The notes: generated from the sequence alone by a model not told the origin. A stretch of DNA of 64,000 nucleotides from Pseudomonadota bacterium (GCA_021851325.1 JAJZDZ010000002.1:124001-188000); one strand, 5' to 3'. Shown: positions 46,119-55,839, counted from the first letter of the stretch. Numbers and translations: made by a program.

Positions 46119-47282
46119 CTAGAAGCGACCCAGCCCGAACACCGTAAAACTCTCCGGCAGACGTCCCGTTATACCCCACCGAGAGAAAACTTCACCCAGT
46201 GCGGCGGAATGCTTGAAGCCGTGGCCCGAGCACGCCGAAACAATCAGGACCTCAGGACAGGACGGATGGGTGTCCACGATGAACCCAAAATCTGCAGTCT
46301 GGGTATAAAGACAGCTTTTAGCCTTGAGACAGTGGGCTGACAGATAGCGCAGGTTCTGGCGCACATAGTCGCGGAAAAATTCATCACTTTCCCTTTGCTC
46401 TACCTCGCGCCGGACACTGTCAGCCGTCGTGGTGCGCTCATCCTGTTCAGTGGCAATCTTGACCCCGCCTGACGGACCATCGAGCGCCGGAAAGCCATAG
46501 AGCATGCGTCTACCCTCTGGCAGCTGCCAGATATACACGGGGCAACGTTCCGGAGTGAACAGATCCGGATTTTCGGCCACGGCAAACCAGGTGAGAACCT
46601 GCCGGGTCACGCGGAAGGCCGGCGCAAAAGAGGCACCAAGAAGCTCCGGTATCCACGCTCCAGTGGCAAGTACGAGGCGCCTGGCGCGATAGGAGCGCCG
46701 CTCCGTTATGACCCGTACACCCGCGCCATCAGGCTCAAACCCCAAAAGCGGTTCGCTGCGCTGAACATGGGCGCCAAGGCGTTCTGCCAGTGTGAGCTGT
46801 GCACGGACGCAGGCCTCGGGGCGGACAAAGCCGGCCTCCGGCTCATAATAGCCATACTCTTGATCCTGCACGCAGAACTGCGGAAAGCGGCTGCGGATTG
46901 CTGTCGCATCCAGCATCGTATGCGCGACCCGATGATGGCTGGCAGCCTCCAGGGTGGTCGCAAAAAAGCTTGCGCCATGCACCTGAGCCCTCGACAGGTC
47001 GCTGGAAATCATCAGCGCCCCGCACTGGGTGAGCAGCGGCTGTCCACAGTCCTGTTCCATCTGACGCCAGAGTTCTTGGCTACGCCGGGCGAAGCGCGTC
47101 AGATGTTTGCCTTCCCCGATGGCCAGACGGGTGATGCGGCTGTCGCCGTGACTGGAGCCCAATTCGTGCGGGGGACTGAACCGGTCCAGACCAAGCGCAC
47201 TGATCCCCATGCGCGCGAGCTGGTAGAGGGTGGCACTGCCCATGGCACCCAGCCCAGCCACGATGACCTCGTAATCCTGCAT
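46119..47282 (-). CDS. solA: N-methyltryptophan/sarcosine oxidase-like flavoenzyme
   Basis: 387 residues, the usual size of monomeric sarcosine oxidase family proteins. FAD-binding VIVAGLGAMGSATLYQLARMG at the N-terminus, and KSCLYTQTADFGFIVDTHP near the C-terminus with the Cys that carries covalent FAD in the family. The enzyme oxidises N-methyl amino acids, giving formaldehyde and hydrogen peroxide. The precise substrate cannot be set. The ATG at 47282 follows GGAAGGACAAGG. It is divergent from the OPT transporter gene, 75 bases apart. Confidence 0.85.
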   Translation of the reverse strand: MQDYEVIVAGLGAMGSATLYQLARMGISALGLDRFSPPHELGSSHGDSRITRLAIGEGKHLTRFARRSQELWRQMEQDCGQPLLTQCGALMISSDLSRAQVHGASFFATTLEAASHHRVAHTMLDATAIRSRFPQFCVQDQEYGYYEPEAGFVRPEACVRAQLTLAERLGAHVQRSEPLLGFEPDGAGVRVITERRSYRARRLVLATGAWIPELLGASFAPAFRVTRQVLTWFAVAENPDLFTPERCPVYIWQLPEGRRMLYGFPALDGPSGGVKIATEQDERTTTADSVRREVEQRESDEFFRDYVRQNLRYLSAHCLKAKSCLYTQTADFGFIVDTHPSCPEVLIVSACSGHGFKHSAALGEVFSRWGITGRLPESFTVFGLGRF

Positions 47283-47357
47283 CCTTGTCCTTCCCCATCG
47301 TGACAGGTCCTGCCCGAACATGACACTCTGCTCCCGCTGTCATGTCAGGGGGTGTTC

Positions 47358-49322
47358 GTGACCGGATCCAAGAAACCTGCGCCACTCGAATTCACGCTGC
47401 GCGGGGTGATTCTGGGCGTGCTGATCACGCTTGTCTTTACCGCGGCCAATGTCTATCTCGGCCTCAAGGTTGGCATGACATTTGCCACCTCGATCCCGGC
47501 CGCCGTGATCTCGATGGCGGCGCTGTCGGCATTTAGAGACTCAACGATCCTTGAAAACAATATCGTGCAGACGGTTGCCTCCGCCGCCGGCACCCTGTCA
47601 GCAATCATTTTTGTCCTCCCCGGTCTTGTCATCGTCGGCTGGTGGAGCGGCTTCAGTTTCTGGCAGAGTTTCCTGGTCTGTGCCGCCGGTGGCATCCTTG
47701 GCGTGCTCTTCACCATCCCTCTGCGACGGGCGATGGTGACCACGAGCGATCTTCCCTATCCGGAAGGCGTGGCAGCCGCCGAAGTACTCGAGGTCGGGGC
47801 GCGTGCCCGCGAGGCTGCTGGCGCGGAAGCCCGTGAAGGATTGATTGCTGTCATTTATGGCGCCGTTGCCTCGGCGGGACTGGCTCTACTGGCTGCCACA
47901 CGCGTAGCTGCCGGTGAATTCACTCTGTATTTCCCGCTTGGCGGCGGCGCGGAAAGCGGTATCGACATGGGCTGGTCTCTCGCGCTCGCAGGGGCAGGTT
48001 ATCTTGTTGGACTTTCCGTGGGCCTGGCCATGCTCCTGGGGCTCATCATCGCCTGGGGCGGCGCGGTTCCCCTACTCACCCTCAGCATGGCTGCGCCAGC
48101 AGGAATGTCCGCTGCCGCCCATGCCGCGGACATCTGGACCAATCAGGTACGCTTTATCGGCGCCGGTACCATCGCCATCGCCGCCATCTGGACCCTGCTC
48201 AAACTGGGACGCCCGGTCATCACCGGGGTGATGTCGACGCTGGGCGCAGCCAGAGCCCGCAAGCAGGGCATTCAGGACCGCCGGGACATCGACATGAGCA
48301 TTGGCTGGATCACGCTGCTGGCCGTGGCCTGTCTCATCGTGATCGGCATCATCATGGCGCGGTTTCTCGCGCCCACGGCCCTTTCTCACCATAGCCTTGC
48401 ACTCATCGCCGCAGCTCTGCCCTTTGTATTCCTGGGCGGATTTCTCATCGCTGCCATCTGCGGCTACATGGCCGGTCTTATCGGTGCCTCAAACAGTCCG
48501 ATCTCCGGTGTCGGCATTCTGGCGATCGTGATCTGCGCGGCGCTCTTTCTAGCCATTGCCCATCCCCAAGGCGCGGCCAAGGCTGCCCTCGTCGCCTTTT
48601 CCCTCTTTGCAACGGCGATCGTGTTTGCCATCGCCACGATCTCCAATAACAATCTCCAGGACCTCAAGACCGGCCAGCTTGTCGGCGCGACGCCAGCGGC
48701 ACAGCAATGGGCGCTGATCGTCGGCGTCATCGCCGGAGCTGCCATCATCCCCCCGGTTCTCAATCTCCTGGCTCAGGCCTTCGGCTTTGCCGGCGCCGCC
48801 AACCTTCATACCGTAACCGCACAGCCACTTGCCGCGCCGCAGGCCACCCTGATCGCTGCGCTGGCACAGGGCGTAATCGAACAGAAGCTCAACATCACCA
48901 TGATCGGCATTGGTCTTGGCGTTGGCGTTGGTGTCATCATCCTTGACGAGCTGCTCGGGTTGGCGCGGTTGGTTCGCCTGCCGCCGCTGGCGGTCGGTAT
49001 CGGTATCTATCTGCCGATGTCCGCAACACTGCCGATCGTGATCGGCGCCATCATCGGCCATCTCTATACGCGGTGGGCCCGCCGGCAGGAAAAAGCTGCC
49101 CAGGCCGAACAGCTGGGCGTCCTCGTCGCGTCCGGAATGATCGTGGGCGAAAGCCTGTTCGGAGTGATCCTGGCAGGCCTTATCGTGGCGTTTTCCTCAC
49201 AGGCACCTCTTGCACTCGTTGGCGCCCATTTTGCACCTGCGGATTTCATCGGCTTTGCTGCCTTCGGACTGCTGCTTGCCGTTCTCTATGGCTGGATGAT
49301 GAAACGGTCACGCCGGCGCTGA
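47358..49322 (+). CDS. OPT family oligopeptide transporter
   Basis: About 654 residues with roughly 15-16 membrane helices. TLRGVILGVLITLVFTAANVYLGLKVGMTFATSIPAAVI is the family's recognisable first helix pair. OPT proteins import small peptides or metal-chelate complexes with protons. The start is uncertain: GTG at 47358 has AGGGGG five bases upstream and is preferred over GTG at 47352, which overlaps that site. The 3' end overlaps the convergent CitE-like gene by 15 bases. With the secreted S10 peptidases it could contribute to peptide use, by inference. Confidence 0.9.
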   Translation: MTGSKKPAPLEFTLRGVILGVLITLVFTAANVYLGLKVGMTFATSIPAAVISMAALSAFRDSTILENNIVQTVASAAGTLSAIIFVLPGLVIVGWWSGFSFWQSFLVCAAGGILGVLFTIPLRRAMVTTSDLPYPEGVAAAEVLEVGARAREAAGAEAREGLIAVIYGAVASAGLALLAATRVAAGEFTLYFPLGGGAESGIDMGWSLALAGAGYLVGLSVGLAMLLGLIIAWGGAVPLLTLSMAAPAGMSAAAHAADIWTNQVRFIGAGTIAIAAIWTLLKLGRPVITGVMSTLGAARARKQGIQDRRDIDMSIGWITLLAVACLIVIGIIMARFLAPTALSHHSLALIAAALPFVFLGGFLIAAICGYMAGLIGASNSPISGVGILAIVICAALFLAIAHPQGAAKAALVAFSLFATAIVFAIATISNNNLQDLKTGQLVGATPAAQQWALIVGVIAGAAIIPPVLNLLAQAFGFAGAANLHTVTAQPLAAPQATLIAALAQGVIEQKLNITMIGIGLGVGVGVIILDELLGLARLVRLPPLAVGIGIYLPMSATLPIVIGAIIGHLYTRWARRQEKAAQAEQLGVLVASGMIVGESLFGVILAGLIVAFSSQAPLALVGAHFAPADFIGFAAFGLLLAVLYGWMMKRSRRR

Positions 49323-50183
49323 GGCCAATCGTTCCGCCCGCGCGAGGATGGCCTTTGCCTGCTTCAGGTGCGGCATATCGAGCATCTTGCCATCCAGGGC
49401 GGCAACACCTTCGCCCTGGGCAAAGGCCGCAACAACCCGGCGGGCGTGGGCAATCTCTGGCTCGCTGGGAGAGAACGCGGCATTGATCGCCTCAACCTGG
49501 CCCGGATGGATCGCCAGCATACCGTCAAAGCCTTCCCGTGCCGCGTTGCGCGCACTGCGCAAAAGTCCTGCCTGATCGCGAAAGTCCGCGTGCAGCGTCT
49601 CGATGGCGCCCACCTGCGCAGCCTTGGCGGCAATCAGCGCAAGGCTGCGCACGACCTGATAGGTGAACAGAAACTCCCCCGTGGACCCGCGATTGGTACT
49701 GGCACCCAGGGCTGCGGCAAGATCTTCGGCGCCCCAAGTCAGGGCCATGAGACGTGGCGGTGCCTTCTGATAGGCGAGCAGGTTCAAGACTGCGCGCGGG
49801 GTTTCGGTGGCCACAGGCAAGAGCTTGATTTGCCCGCGGGTGAGACCGGCTTGTACTTCACGCTCGGCTATCAGCCTGTCGAGCTGAAAGAGATCCTCTG
49901 CGCTCTCAACCTTGGGTACCACAAGTGCAGCGGGCGCAGCCGACACCACAGCGTCCAGGTCGTGCAACAGATCTGCACTACCCGGCGCATTGACGCGCAC
50001 ATAAAGTTGCATGGGGGCGCCATGTCTCAAAAAGGCGCAGACATTATGTCGTGCTGCAGCGCGGCTCTGAGCCGCGACTGAATCCTCCAGATCGAGGATC
50101 AGCGCATCGGCCGCAACAGTCAGCGCCTTGGCAAGCTTCTTCTCACTGTCAGCGGGAACAAAAAGCAGGGAACGTGGAATCAC
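49308..50183 (-). CDS. CitE-like CoA ester lyase (HpcH/HpaI family)
   Basis: 291 residues. PRSLLFVPADSEKKLAKAL at the N-terminus and DALILDLEDSVA (about 26-37) are the family markers; Mg-binding acidic residues are in DLED and GAEDLAAALGA. HPGQVEAINAAFSPSEPEI near the C-terminus is also typical. Family members cleave or form malyl-CoA, citramalyl-CoA or similar thioesters. No citrate lyase alpha or gamma genes are near, so citrate lyase is unlikely. The MaoC dehydratase gene just upstream suggests a shared acyl-CoA pathway. Confidence 0.87.
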   Translation of the reverse strand: MIPRSLLFVPADSEKKLAKALTVAADALILDLEDSVAAQSRAAARHNVCAFLRHGAPMQLYVRVNAPGSADLLHDLDAVVSAAPAALVVPKVESAEDLFQLDRLIAEREVQAGLTRGQIKLLPVATETPRAVLNLLAYQKAPPRLMALTWGAEDLAAALGASTNRGSTGEFLFTYQVVRSLALIAAKAAQVGAIETLHADFRDQAGLLRSARNAAREGFDGMLAIHPGQVEAINAAFSPSEPEIAHARRVVAAFAQGEGVAALDGKMLDMPHLKQAKAILARAERLASAPA

Positions 50184-50224
50184 CGATGCATCCTCTTGAA
50201 CGGGTGGACGTGCTGGGAATCTGC

Positions 50225-50674
50225 TTAAGGCTTACGCAGCATCAGCGCCGAACGCTTGCAGCTGGCAACCAGTTCCGCGCGCTGGTTATAGGCGCGGTGG
50301 GCAAAGATGACGAGACCATTGGCCGGACGCGACCTGCTGGCGCGCAATTCTAGAACTTCACTTTCCACCCGCAGTGTATCCCCATGAAATACCGGTTTGG
50401 GAAACCGCACTTCGTCCATGCCAAGATTGGCAACCGTTGTACCCAGGGTGGTTTCGCCTACGGAAATCCCGATCATCAATCCCAGAGTAAAAAGCGAGTT
50501 GACGATACGGGTGCCAAACTCGGTTTGCTTGGCGTATTCCTCGTCAAGATGCAGCTGCGCCGGATTGTGGGTTATCGCGGTGAAGAACACATTGTCAGCC
50601 TCCGTCACCGTCCGCCGGATGGGATGGTTAAAGATCTGACCGACGACAAACTCTTCAAAATAAAGTCCCGCCAT
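50225..50674 (-). CDS. MaoC family dehydratase
   Basis: 149 residues of the hot-dog fold. [43 protein letters not shown] contains the hydratase motif (Asp-Asn and His residues of ITHNPAQLH). MaoC hydratases add water to 2-enoyl-CoA, mesaconyl-CoA or related thioesters. The ATG at 50674 follows CAGGAG. It shares direction with the CitE-like gene 41 bases downstream, giving a likely two-gene unit for hydrating and then cleaving an acyl-CoA. Confidence 0.88.
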   Translation of the reverse strand: MAGLYFEEFVVGQIFNHPIRRTVTEADNVFFTAITHNPAQLHLDEEYAKQTEFGTRIVNSLFTLGLMIGISVGETTLGTTVANLGMDEVRFPKPVFHGDTLRVESEVLELRASRSRPANGLVIFAHRAYNQRAELVASCKRSALMLRKP

Positions 50675-50758
50675 GAACGCTCCTGGATGACTACCTCTAC
50701 CGGCTTGCCGAGCCAATCTAGCCCAGCCATGCCAGCTGCCAAAGCACCATCGGCGCCG

Positions 50759-51772
50759 TCAGGCTCGGGGCGGATAGAGGTGCCAGTTACCGGTCTGATC
50801 GCGCAGGCGCCAGCGGCCGTCCCCGAGAGCTTCGGCATCTTGCGAAAGGAGCGAAACCTTGGCATGGCCCCCGGGCAAATCAAGCACATAATCGGGTATT
50901 CCGATGCCAGTCAGACGCGCCTGCAAGGCACGCATCAGAGCGATGCCCGCGTCGATGCTGAGCCGAAAATGTCCAGTTCCAGGCGCAAGGTCAGGGTGGT
51001 GCAGGTAGTAGGGCTTGATGCGGTTGACAAGAAAGCTCCGCATCAGGGCTTCGAGCGTGTCGACATCATCATTTACCCCGCGCAGCAACACCGTTTGGGA
51101 CAGCATCGGCATCCCGGCATCAATCAGGCGGGCGATGGCCTGACGGGCCGCCGGGGTAAATTCACGCGGGTGATTGGCATGGAGACTGACAAAGCTCGTT
51201 GCCCCCTCAACTTTGAGAGCCTCTATCAGCTCAGGGGTGATCCGCTCGGGCGCCACGCAGGGAACGCGCGTATGCCAGCGCAGGAGTTCGACATGCGCGA
51301 CCTGTCCAAAACGCAGGGCGAGTTCTCGGAGGCGGCGCGGACTTAATATAAACGGGTCACCTCCGGTCATGATGACCTCCCGCACGGTCGGCTGCGCCGA
51401 GACATAGGCTACCGCGCGATCCAGTTCGGCGGGCGTGAGCGTCCCGTCAGCGTGCCCCACCTGTTCACGACGGAAACAGAAGCGGCAATAAACCGGGCAG
51501 CTGAGCACGGGCTTGAGGAGAACCCGATCACGATGGCGATGCACGATACCCTTTACGGGCGAGTGCGTGTGATCACCAATCGGATCATCGGCTTCTTCGC
51601 TGTGGCGCAGACTTTCCTCGTGTCGCGGAAGAAACTGGCGAGCGATGGGATCGTGCGGATCCGATGGATCAATCAGCCGGGCCATTTCCGTGGTAAGGGC
51701 ATAGGGATACCGCGCCGTGATTTCCTTCAGCTTCTCGTCGGGCAGAGGTGTTCCTGCAAGATCCAGGGTCAT
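50759..51772 (-). CDS. epmB: EF-P lysine 2,3-aminomutase
   Basis: 337 residues, about the length of EpmB (around 340) and shorter than classical KamA. The radical-SAM cluster Cys92, Cys96 and Cys99 lies in SCPVYCRFCFR. PLP-binding LPGGHAKVSLL is near the C-terminus. EpmB converts (S)-alpha-lysine to (R)-beta-lysine, which EpmA ligates to EF-P. The start overlaps the epmA stop by 4 bases, and efp is 137 bases beyond epmA, which settles the assignment. Confidence 0.93.
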   Translation of the reverse strand: MTLDLAGTPLPDEKLKEITARYPYALTTEMARLIDPSDPHDPIARQFLPRHEESLRHSEEADDPIGDHTHSPVKGIVHRHRDRVLLKPVLSCPVYCRFCFRREQVGHADGTLTPAELDRAVAYVSAQPTVREVIMTGGDPFILSPRRLRELALRFGQVAHVELLRWHTRVPCVAPERITPELIEALKVEGATSFVSLHANHPREFTPAARQAIARLIDAGMPMLSQTVLLRGVNDDVDTLEALMRSFLVNRIKPYYLHHPDLAPGTGHFRLSIDAGIALMRALQARLTGIGIPDYVLDLPGGHAKVSLLSQDAEALGDGRWRLRDQTGNWHLYPPRA

Positions 51773-52806
51773 GGCGCAGGCGTCCAGATCACGTCATCGA
51801 TACTGCGTGCCCGGGTTGCCAGCATGCACAGCCGATCAAATCCGAGTGCCACGCCGCTGGCCGGCGGCATGCAGGCCAGCGCAGCGAGGAAATCTTCATC
51901 GAGAGGGTAGCGTTCGCCATAGATCCGACTCTTCTCAGCCATCTCCATCTCAAAACGCTGGCGCTGTTCGGTCGCATCCGTGAGTTCGCCAAAACCATTG
52001 GCCAGCTCGACGCCACAGGCGTAAAGCTCGAAGCGCTCCGCCACCCGTGGATCATTCGGACTTGGGCGGGCGAGAGCCGCCTCACAGCGTGGATACTCGC
52101 AGAGCAAGGTGAGGCAGTCCTCGCCAAGATGCGGCTCGATAAAGCCTACAAGCAGCTTGGAGAAGATGTCCGCCCAGGTGTCATCGTCGGCCACTATATG
52201 GCCGGCGGAGATCGCTGCCTGCGCCAGGAGAGACCTGTTACCTTCTCCCCGAGGACCGAGACTCGCCAGCAGATCGATACCGGCAAAGCGGGAAAATGCC
52301 TCAGCAACGGTCATGATCTGAGCGGCAGCAAACGGGTCGCAGACATGTCCGCGGAAGACAAATTCCTTGGTTCCAAGCGTCCTCGCCGCCAGGCGGACGA
52401 GCGTGAGGGTGTCAGCCATGGCCTGCGCGCAGGACGCTCCTGCCTGGTACCACTCCAGCATCGTGAATTCCGGCGCGTGCAGCGCCGAACGCTCCCGATT
52501 ACGGAAGACCCGTGCAAATTCAAAAATGCGTTGCTCCCCCGCCGCGAGCAGCTTCTTGGCGGCAAACTCCGGGGATGTATGCAGATAGACGGTGCGTCCT
52601 TCTCCCGCCGTCGTGCGAAGCTCGGTTGTAAAGGCATGGAGATGGGCTTCGTTGCCCGGAGAGGTGCAGAGCGCGCCGCACTCGACCTCGACATAGCCCT
52701 GCTCATCAAACCAGGCGCGCAGCGCGCGTTTGATACGCCCCCGCGCCAGGAGCGCGGGTCGGCGATCGCTGTGGCGGTCGGCGGACCAGAACGGGCGTGT
52801 CGTCAT
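51769..52806 (-). CDS. epmA: EF-P--(R)-beta-lysine ligase
   Basis: 345 residues, a class II lysyl-tRNA-synthetase paralogue without the anticodon domain. Motif 2 is [29 protein letters not shown] (a class II Arg loop), and motif 3 includes [19 protein letters not shown] at the C-terminus. It attaches beta-lysine to Lys34 of EF-P. The ATG at 52806 has GGGACGG nearby; an in-frame GTG at 52821 is less likely. Divergent from efp. Confidence 0.94.
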   Translation of the reverse strand: MTTRPFWSADRHSDRRPALLARGRIKRALRAWFDEQGYVEVECGALCTSPGNEAHLHAFTTELRTTAGEGRTVYLHTSPEFAAKKLLAAGEQRIFEFARVFRNRERSALHAPEFTMLEWYQAGASCAQAMADTLTLVRLAARTLGTKEFVFRGHVCDPFAAAQIMTVAEAFSRFAGIDLLASLGPRGEGNRSLLAQAAISAGHIVADDDTWADIFSKLLVGFIEPHLGEDCLTLLCEYPRCEAALARPSPNDPRVAERFELYACGVELANGFGELTDATEQRQRFEMEMAEKSRIYGERYPLDEDFLAALACMPPASGVALGFDRLCMLATRARSIDDVIWTPAP

Positions 52807-52909
52807 GGCCGTCCCATGCACGAGGATGCGCCGGCAGACAAGAGTGCACTTGGAAAAGCGGGGCCGGAACTGCTATAGCCGCGCGCTCAATACTTCCGGG
52901 AGATGGAAT

Positions 52910-53479
52910 GTGGTTGCCGTAATTGCCAGCAATATCCGCAAGGGCAATGTGATCGAGAAGGACGGAAAGCTCTATGTCGTGCTGACCGCCGAGAACATTC
53001 ACCCCGGCAAGGGTACGCCTGTAACCCAGCTTGAAATGCGCCGCATTTCTGACGGGGTAAAGGTCAATGAGCGCTACAAGACGACTGACAGCCTGGAAAA
53101 GGCGTTTATCGATGAGCGCACCTATTCCTACCTTTACCAAGATGGCGACAGCTACGTGTTCATGGATCCCGAGAGCTTTGACCAGGTCCCGGTTCCGGCC
53201 GGGGTCATCGGGGATATGGCACCGTATCTGATTGAAAACATGGAGGTTCGGCTCTCGCTTTACAACAATGTGCCGATCTCGCTCGAGTTGCCGGCCCGGG
53301 CGTCCTTCGAGGTCGTCGAGACCGAACCAGTGGTCAAGGGGCAGACCGCGTCGGGTTCATTCAAGCCGGCCGTGCTCGCCAATGGGGTGCGGACCATGGT
53401 GCCCACCCATATCACCGTTGGTACGCGCATCACGGTGCTGACCGCTGATGGTTCCTACGTCGAGCGGGCAAAGGATTAG
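52910..53479 (+). CDS. efp: Translation elongation factor P
   Basis: 189 residues. KOW-like domain I, OB domains II and III. The loop HPGKG carries Lys34, the residue modified by beta-lysine in EpmA/EpmB bacteria; epmA and epmB are adjacent. EF-P relieves ribosome stalling at polyproline. The start is a GTG at 52910, chosen because [13 protein letters not shown] is the family start and GGGAG lies seven bases before it. No ATG is available. Expression should be high, so a GTG start is notable. Confidence 0.96.
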   Translation: MVAVIASNIRKGNVIEKDGKLYVVLTAENIHPGKGTPVTQLEMRRISDGVKVNERYKTTDSLEKAFIDERTYSYLYQDGDSYVFMDPESFDQVPVPAGVIGDMAPYLIENMEVRLSLYNNVPISLELPARASFEVVETEPVVKGQTASGSFKPAVLANGVRTMVPTHITVGTRITVLTADGSYVERAKD

Positions 53480-53873
53480 AAAGATCCCGGAAGGGATGGG
53501 TGAGCGCGGCCCTGCCCAAAGCCAAACCCAAAGTGCCAAAGGCCAGGCGGAAGATAGGGGACCGAAGACCGCGTTTGGGCTTAAGCGCTCTCGCGCCGGT
53601 CAATCTCTGCCAGAGGGCGCTGCCTTGTACCTTCCCGTGTCTTCTCTGGAACCATTCAGCGAGGGGGGCTGAGCCTCGGGGCTCAAGGCCTTTACGTCAC
53701 AGCCTCGCAGGGCAACCCGCCCTCGACCGTTTGGCCGACAGCGCTGGGGGAGTGAGCGGACACCCGATGCGGGGTGTCGAAGGGGCTGGGGCGTACCGGA
53801 TCGGACATCCGCTCGCCTCAATAACCCGCAGCCAGTGTACAGGTTGCAGAGCTTGTGGAAAAAATTTGCGGCG
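53480..53873. other. Structured gene-free region between efp and phyR
   Basis: 394 bases between the convergent 3' ends of efp and phyR, with no supported gene. Several short hairpins line up: TGAGCC-TCGG-GGCTCA (53670-53685), AGGGC/GCCCT (53709-53723), GACACCC/GGGTGTC (53759-53778) and CGGAT/ATCCG (53797-53811). It may encode a small RNA or simply hold 3' ends. Confidence 0.35.
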
Positions 53874-54665
53874 TCAGGCCGCCCGCCGCTTCAGGGGATG
53901 AAAGAACAGAGCCTGTCCGACCGTCGCCTGGACTGTCTCCGGCAAAAATGGCTTTGCGATCAGGTAAGTAGGTTCTGGCCGCTCGCCGGTCAGAAGCTTC
54001 TCCGGATAGGCGGTGATGAAGATGACGGGGACCTCGAAACTTGCGAGGATGTCATTTACGGCATCGATGCCTGAACCACCTTCCCCCAGATTGATGTCGG
54101 CCAGGATGAGGCCGGGCTTGTGGGCCAGGGCGGCACGGACCGCCTGCTCCCGCGTGGCTGCTGCGGCAACAACGGTGTGCCCGAGTTCGGTGACCAGACT
54201 TTCAAGGTCGAGGGCGATGATGGGTTCATCCTCGATGATAAGGACCCGGCTGACCAGATCGCGCTCAATGGTCCGCTGGGCTTCAAGGACACTGGCCTCA
54301 ACCTCGCCGGGGTGGGCTCCAACAATGGCGCCGGTCTCCTCCAAGCTGAATCCTTCGACCGCCGTCAGGAGCAGGGCAGCCCGCGCCCCAGCCGAAAGCA
54401 CCCGCAGACGCTGATCCGGACTTTGCAGTTCGCCAGCGCTCTGGGGGCTACGGCGACAGTCGGCCGCGGCAGTCCAGATACGATGAAAGAGCTTGTAGAG
54501 ACCCTGGCGCGGCGGCAGGCTTTCATCGAGCGTTTCCTCCTGGGACACCAGCGCCGTAAGTGCAGCGCGCACAAGGGCATCGCCATTGTCCTGCGATCCG
54601 GTCAGCGCCCGTGCGTAGCGGCGCAGATAGGGCAGATGGGGTGCGATGGCCTGCGATGACAGCAT
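53874..54665 (-). CDS. phyR: PhyR general stress response regulator
   Basis: 263 residues: an N-terminal sigma-factor-like domain (about 1-135) and a C-terminal receiver (about 138-263) with phospho-acceptor Asp190 in LILADINLG, acidic pocket EDEP at 145-148, FITAYPE and Lys238 in LIAKPF. In the unphosphorylated state the receiver hides the sigma-like domain. After phosphorylation it binds NepR and frees EcfG. This partner-switch is unique to Alphaproteobacteria. It is transcribed away from nepR-ecfG and separated from it by 252 bases. No EcfG promoter was seen on its own strand. Confidence 0.97.
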   Translation of the reverse strand: MLSSQAIAPHLPYLRRYARALTGSQDNGDALVRAALTALVSQEETLDESLPPRQGLYKLFHRIWTAAADCRRSPQSAGELQSPDQRLRVLSAGARAALLLTAVEGFSLEETGAIVGAHPGEVEASVLEAQRTIERDLVSRVLIIEDEPIIALDLESLVTELGHTVVAAAATREQAVRAALAHKPGLILADINLGEGGSGIDAVNDILASFEVPVIFITAYPEKLLTGERPEPTYLIAKPFLPETVQATVGQALFFHPLKRRAA

Positions 54666-54776
54666 GGGGAAGCCAGCTCCTTCTTCTAATTGATCACCAG
54701 CCGGAGGCTCAGACAGGACCTCGACGATACGCCTGTTTTCGGGAACGCAGATCAGGGGGAAAGTATCCAGGCGCCA

Positions 54777-54801
54777 GGAACTTTTCCGGGAGGGCCGCGT
54801 T
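54777..54801 (+). promoter_or_regulatory. EcfG-dependent promoter of nepR-ecfG
   Basis: GGAAC (54777-54781), exactly 16 bases, then CGTT (54798-54801), an exact match to the EcfG consensus GGAAC-N16-CGTT. Transcription would start near 54808, giving a leader of about 110 bases before nepR. It predicts positive autoregulation of the locus. No second match was found in the window by eye. Confidence 0.75.
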
Positions 54802-54917
54802 CGCTACCCAACCCCGGGCAAGAGGTAGCACGTGGCGATCGCTGCTTCGGGAAGCAGGCCCCCTGGAGACTATGCCTTTCAGGTGGCGGGGCTCTCAGGA
54901 TACCTGAGGGCAAACGC

Positions 54918-55172
54918 ATGGGACGGGAAACTCAATTGCAGGACTGCGACGCCGTGAAGAATTCGCCCGAAACCAAAGACACCAAGGTCGAAATGCCGGC
55001 AGCACAGGAAGGCCGGCGCGTCATACGCGCCCGTCAGCGCGCCATCGGCCGCGAACTGCGCCGGTTCTTTGACGGGGTGGCAAAGGAACCGATCCCCGAA
55101 GAGTTCCTCGACCTGTTGCGGCAGATGGATCACGAAACGGAGGATTCCCTTTCCTCGAGACAGGGGGGCTGA
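54918..55172 (+). CDS. nepR: NepR anti-sigma factor
   Basis: 84 residues. The family core is IGRELRRFFDGVAKEPIPEEFLDLLRQMD (about 47-75), two helices that bind EcfG or PhyR, with flexible ends. NepR holds EcfG inactive until PhyR-P displaces it. ATG at 54918 has GAGGG eight bases upstream; the frame is open further upstream but through the promoter. It is 4 bases from the ecfG start, so coupled translation would keep the two proteins balanced. Confidence 0.93.
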   Translation: MGRETQLQDCDAVKNSPETKDTKVEMPAAQEGRRVIRARQRAIGRELRRFFDGVAKEPIPEEFLDLLRQMDHETEDSLSSRQGG

Positions 55173-55176
55173 CTCC

Positions 55177-55839
55177 ATGCGCGAGGTGCACCCCCACACC
55201 CCAACAGCACGTAGCGTGCGCCCGGAGGCGGATGCCAAATTCAAGGCCGACCTTCTCGAACTGATTCCATTTTTGCGGGCCTTTGCCCGCTCCCTGTGCG
55301 GCAATCCCGACACCGCCGATGATCTGGCACAGGAAACCTTGGTCAAGGCATGGCAGGCGCGCGCGACGTTTGCCGCGGGAACCAACTTGAAAGCCTGGCT
55401 ATTTACCATCCTGCGCAACCAGTTTTACTCGGACCGGCGGCGTGCCTGGCGCCAGGCGCCCTGGGATCAGGATGCGGCAGAGCGGATCCCCGGCACGAGC
55501 GGCCAGCAATCCTGGGCCGCCGAGTTGTCTGACACGACCCGTGCGCTGCGGGCCTTGTCGGATGAACAGCGTGAAGCGCTGATCCTTGTTGGGGCTGGCG
55601 GATTTTCCTACGAGGATGCAGCCCGTATCTGCAATTGCGCGGTTGGCACCGTAAAGAGCCGCGTTGCCCGCGCCCGACGGGCGCTGATATCTATTCTCGA
55701 AGGACAGGAGCCTCTGCCGCCAAGCGAGCGCGCGGCCCAAGGAGATGCGGCCAATGAGATCATGGCGCAGCTGGATCGCCTGGCCCCGTCCGACGGCTCA
55801 GAGTCGGCACGTCGACGCAAGGATGCCGCCTCCAAGTAG
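55177..55839 (+). CDS. ecfG: EcfG-type extracytoplasmic sigma factor
   Basis: 220 residues. Region 2 (about 25-95) includes NPDTADDLAQETLVKAWQARATF and NLKAWLFTILRNQFYSDRRR; region 4 (about 125-180) includes LSDEQREALILVGAGGFSYEDAARICNCAVGTVKSRVARAR. The insert between them and the C-terminal tail of about 40 residues are typical EcfG features. It drives the general stress response. It overlaps the following kinase gene by 17 bases. Confidence 0.96.
   Translation: MREVHPHTPTARSVRPEADAKFKADLLELIPFLRAFARSLCGNPDTADDLAQETLVKAWQARATFAAGTNLKAWLFTILRNQFYSDRRRAWRQAPWDQDAAERIPGTSGQQSWAAELSDTTRALRALSDEQREALILVGAGGFSYEDAARICNCAVGTVKSRVARARRALISILEGQEPLPPSERAAQGDAANEIMAQLDRLAPSDGSESARRRKDAASK

Noticed and set aside
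53448-53901. Short open frames in the gap between efp and phyR
   Set aside because: They lack ribosome binding sites and family-like sequences; their composition is that of random GC-rich frames.
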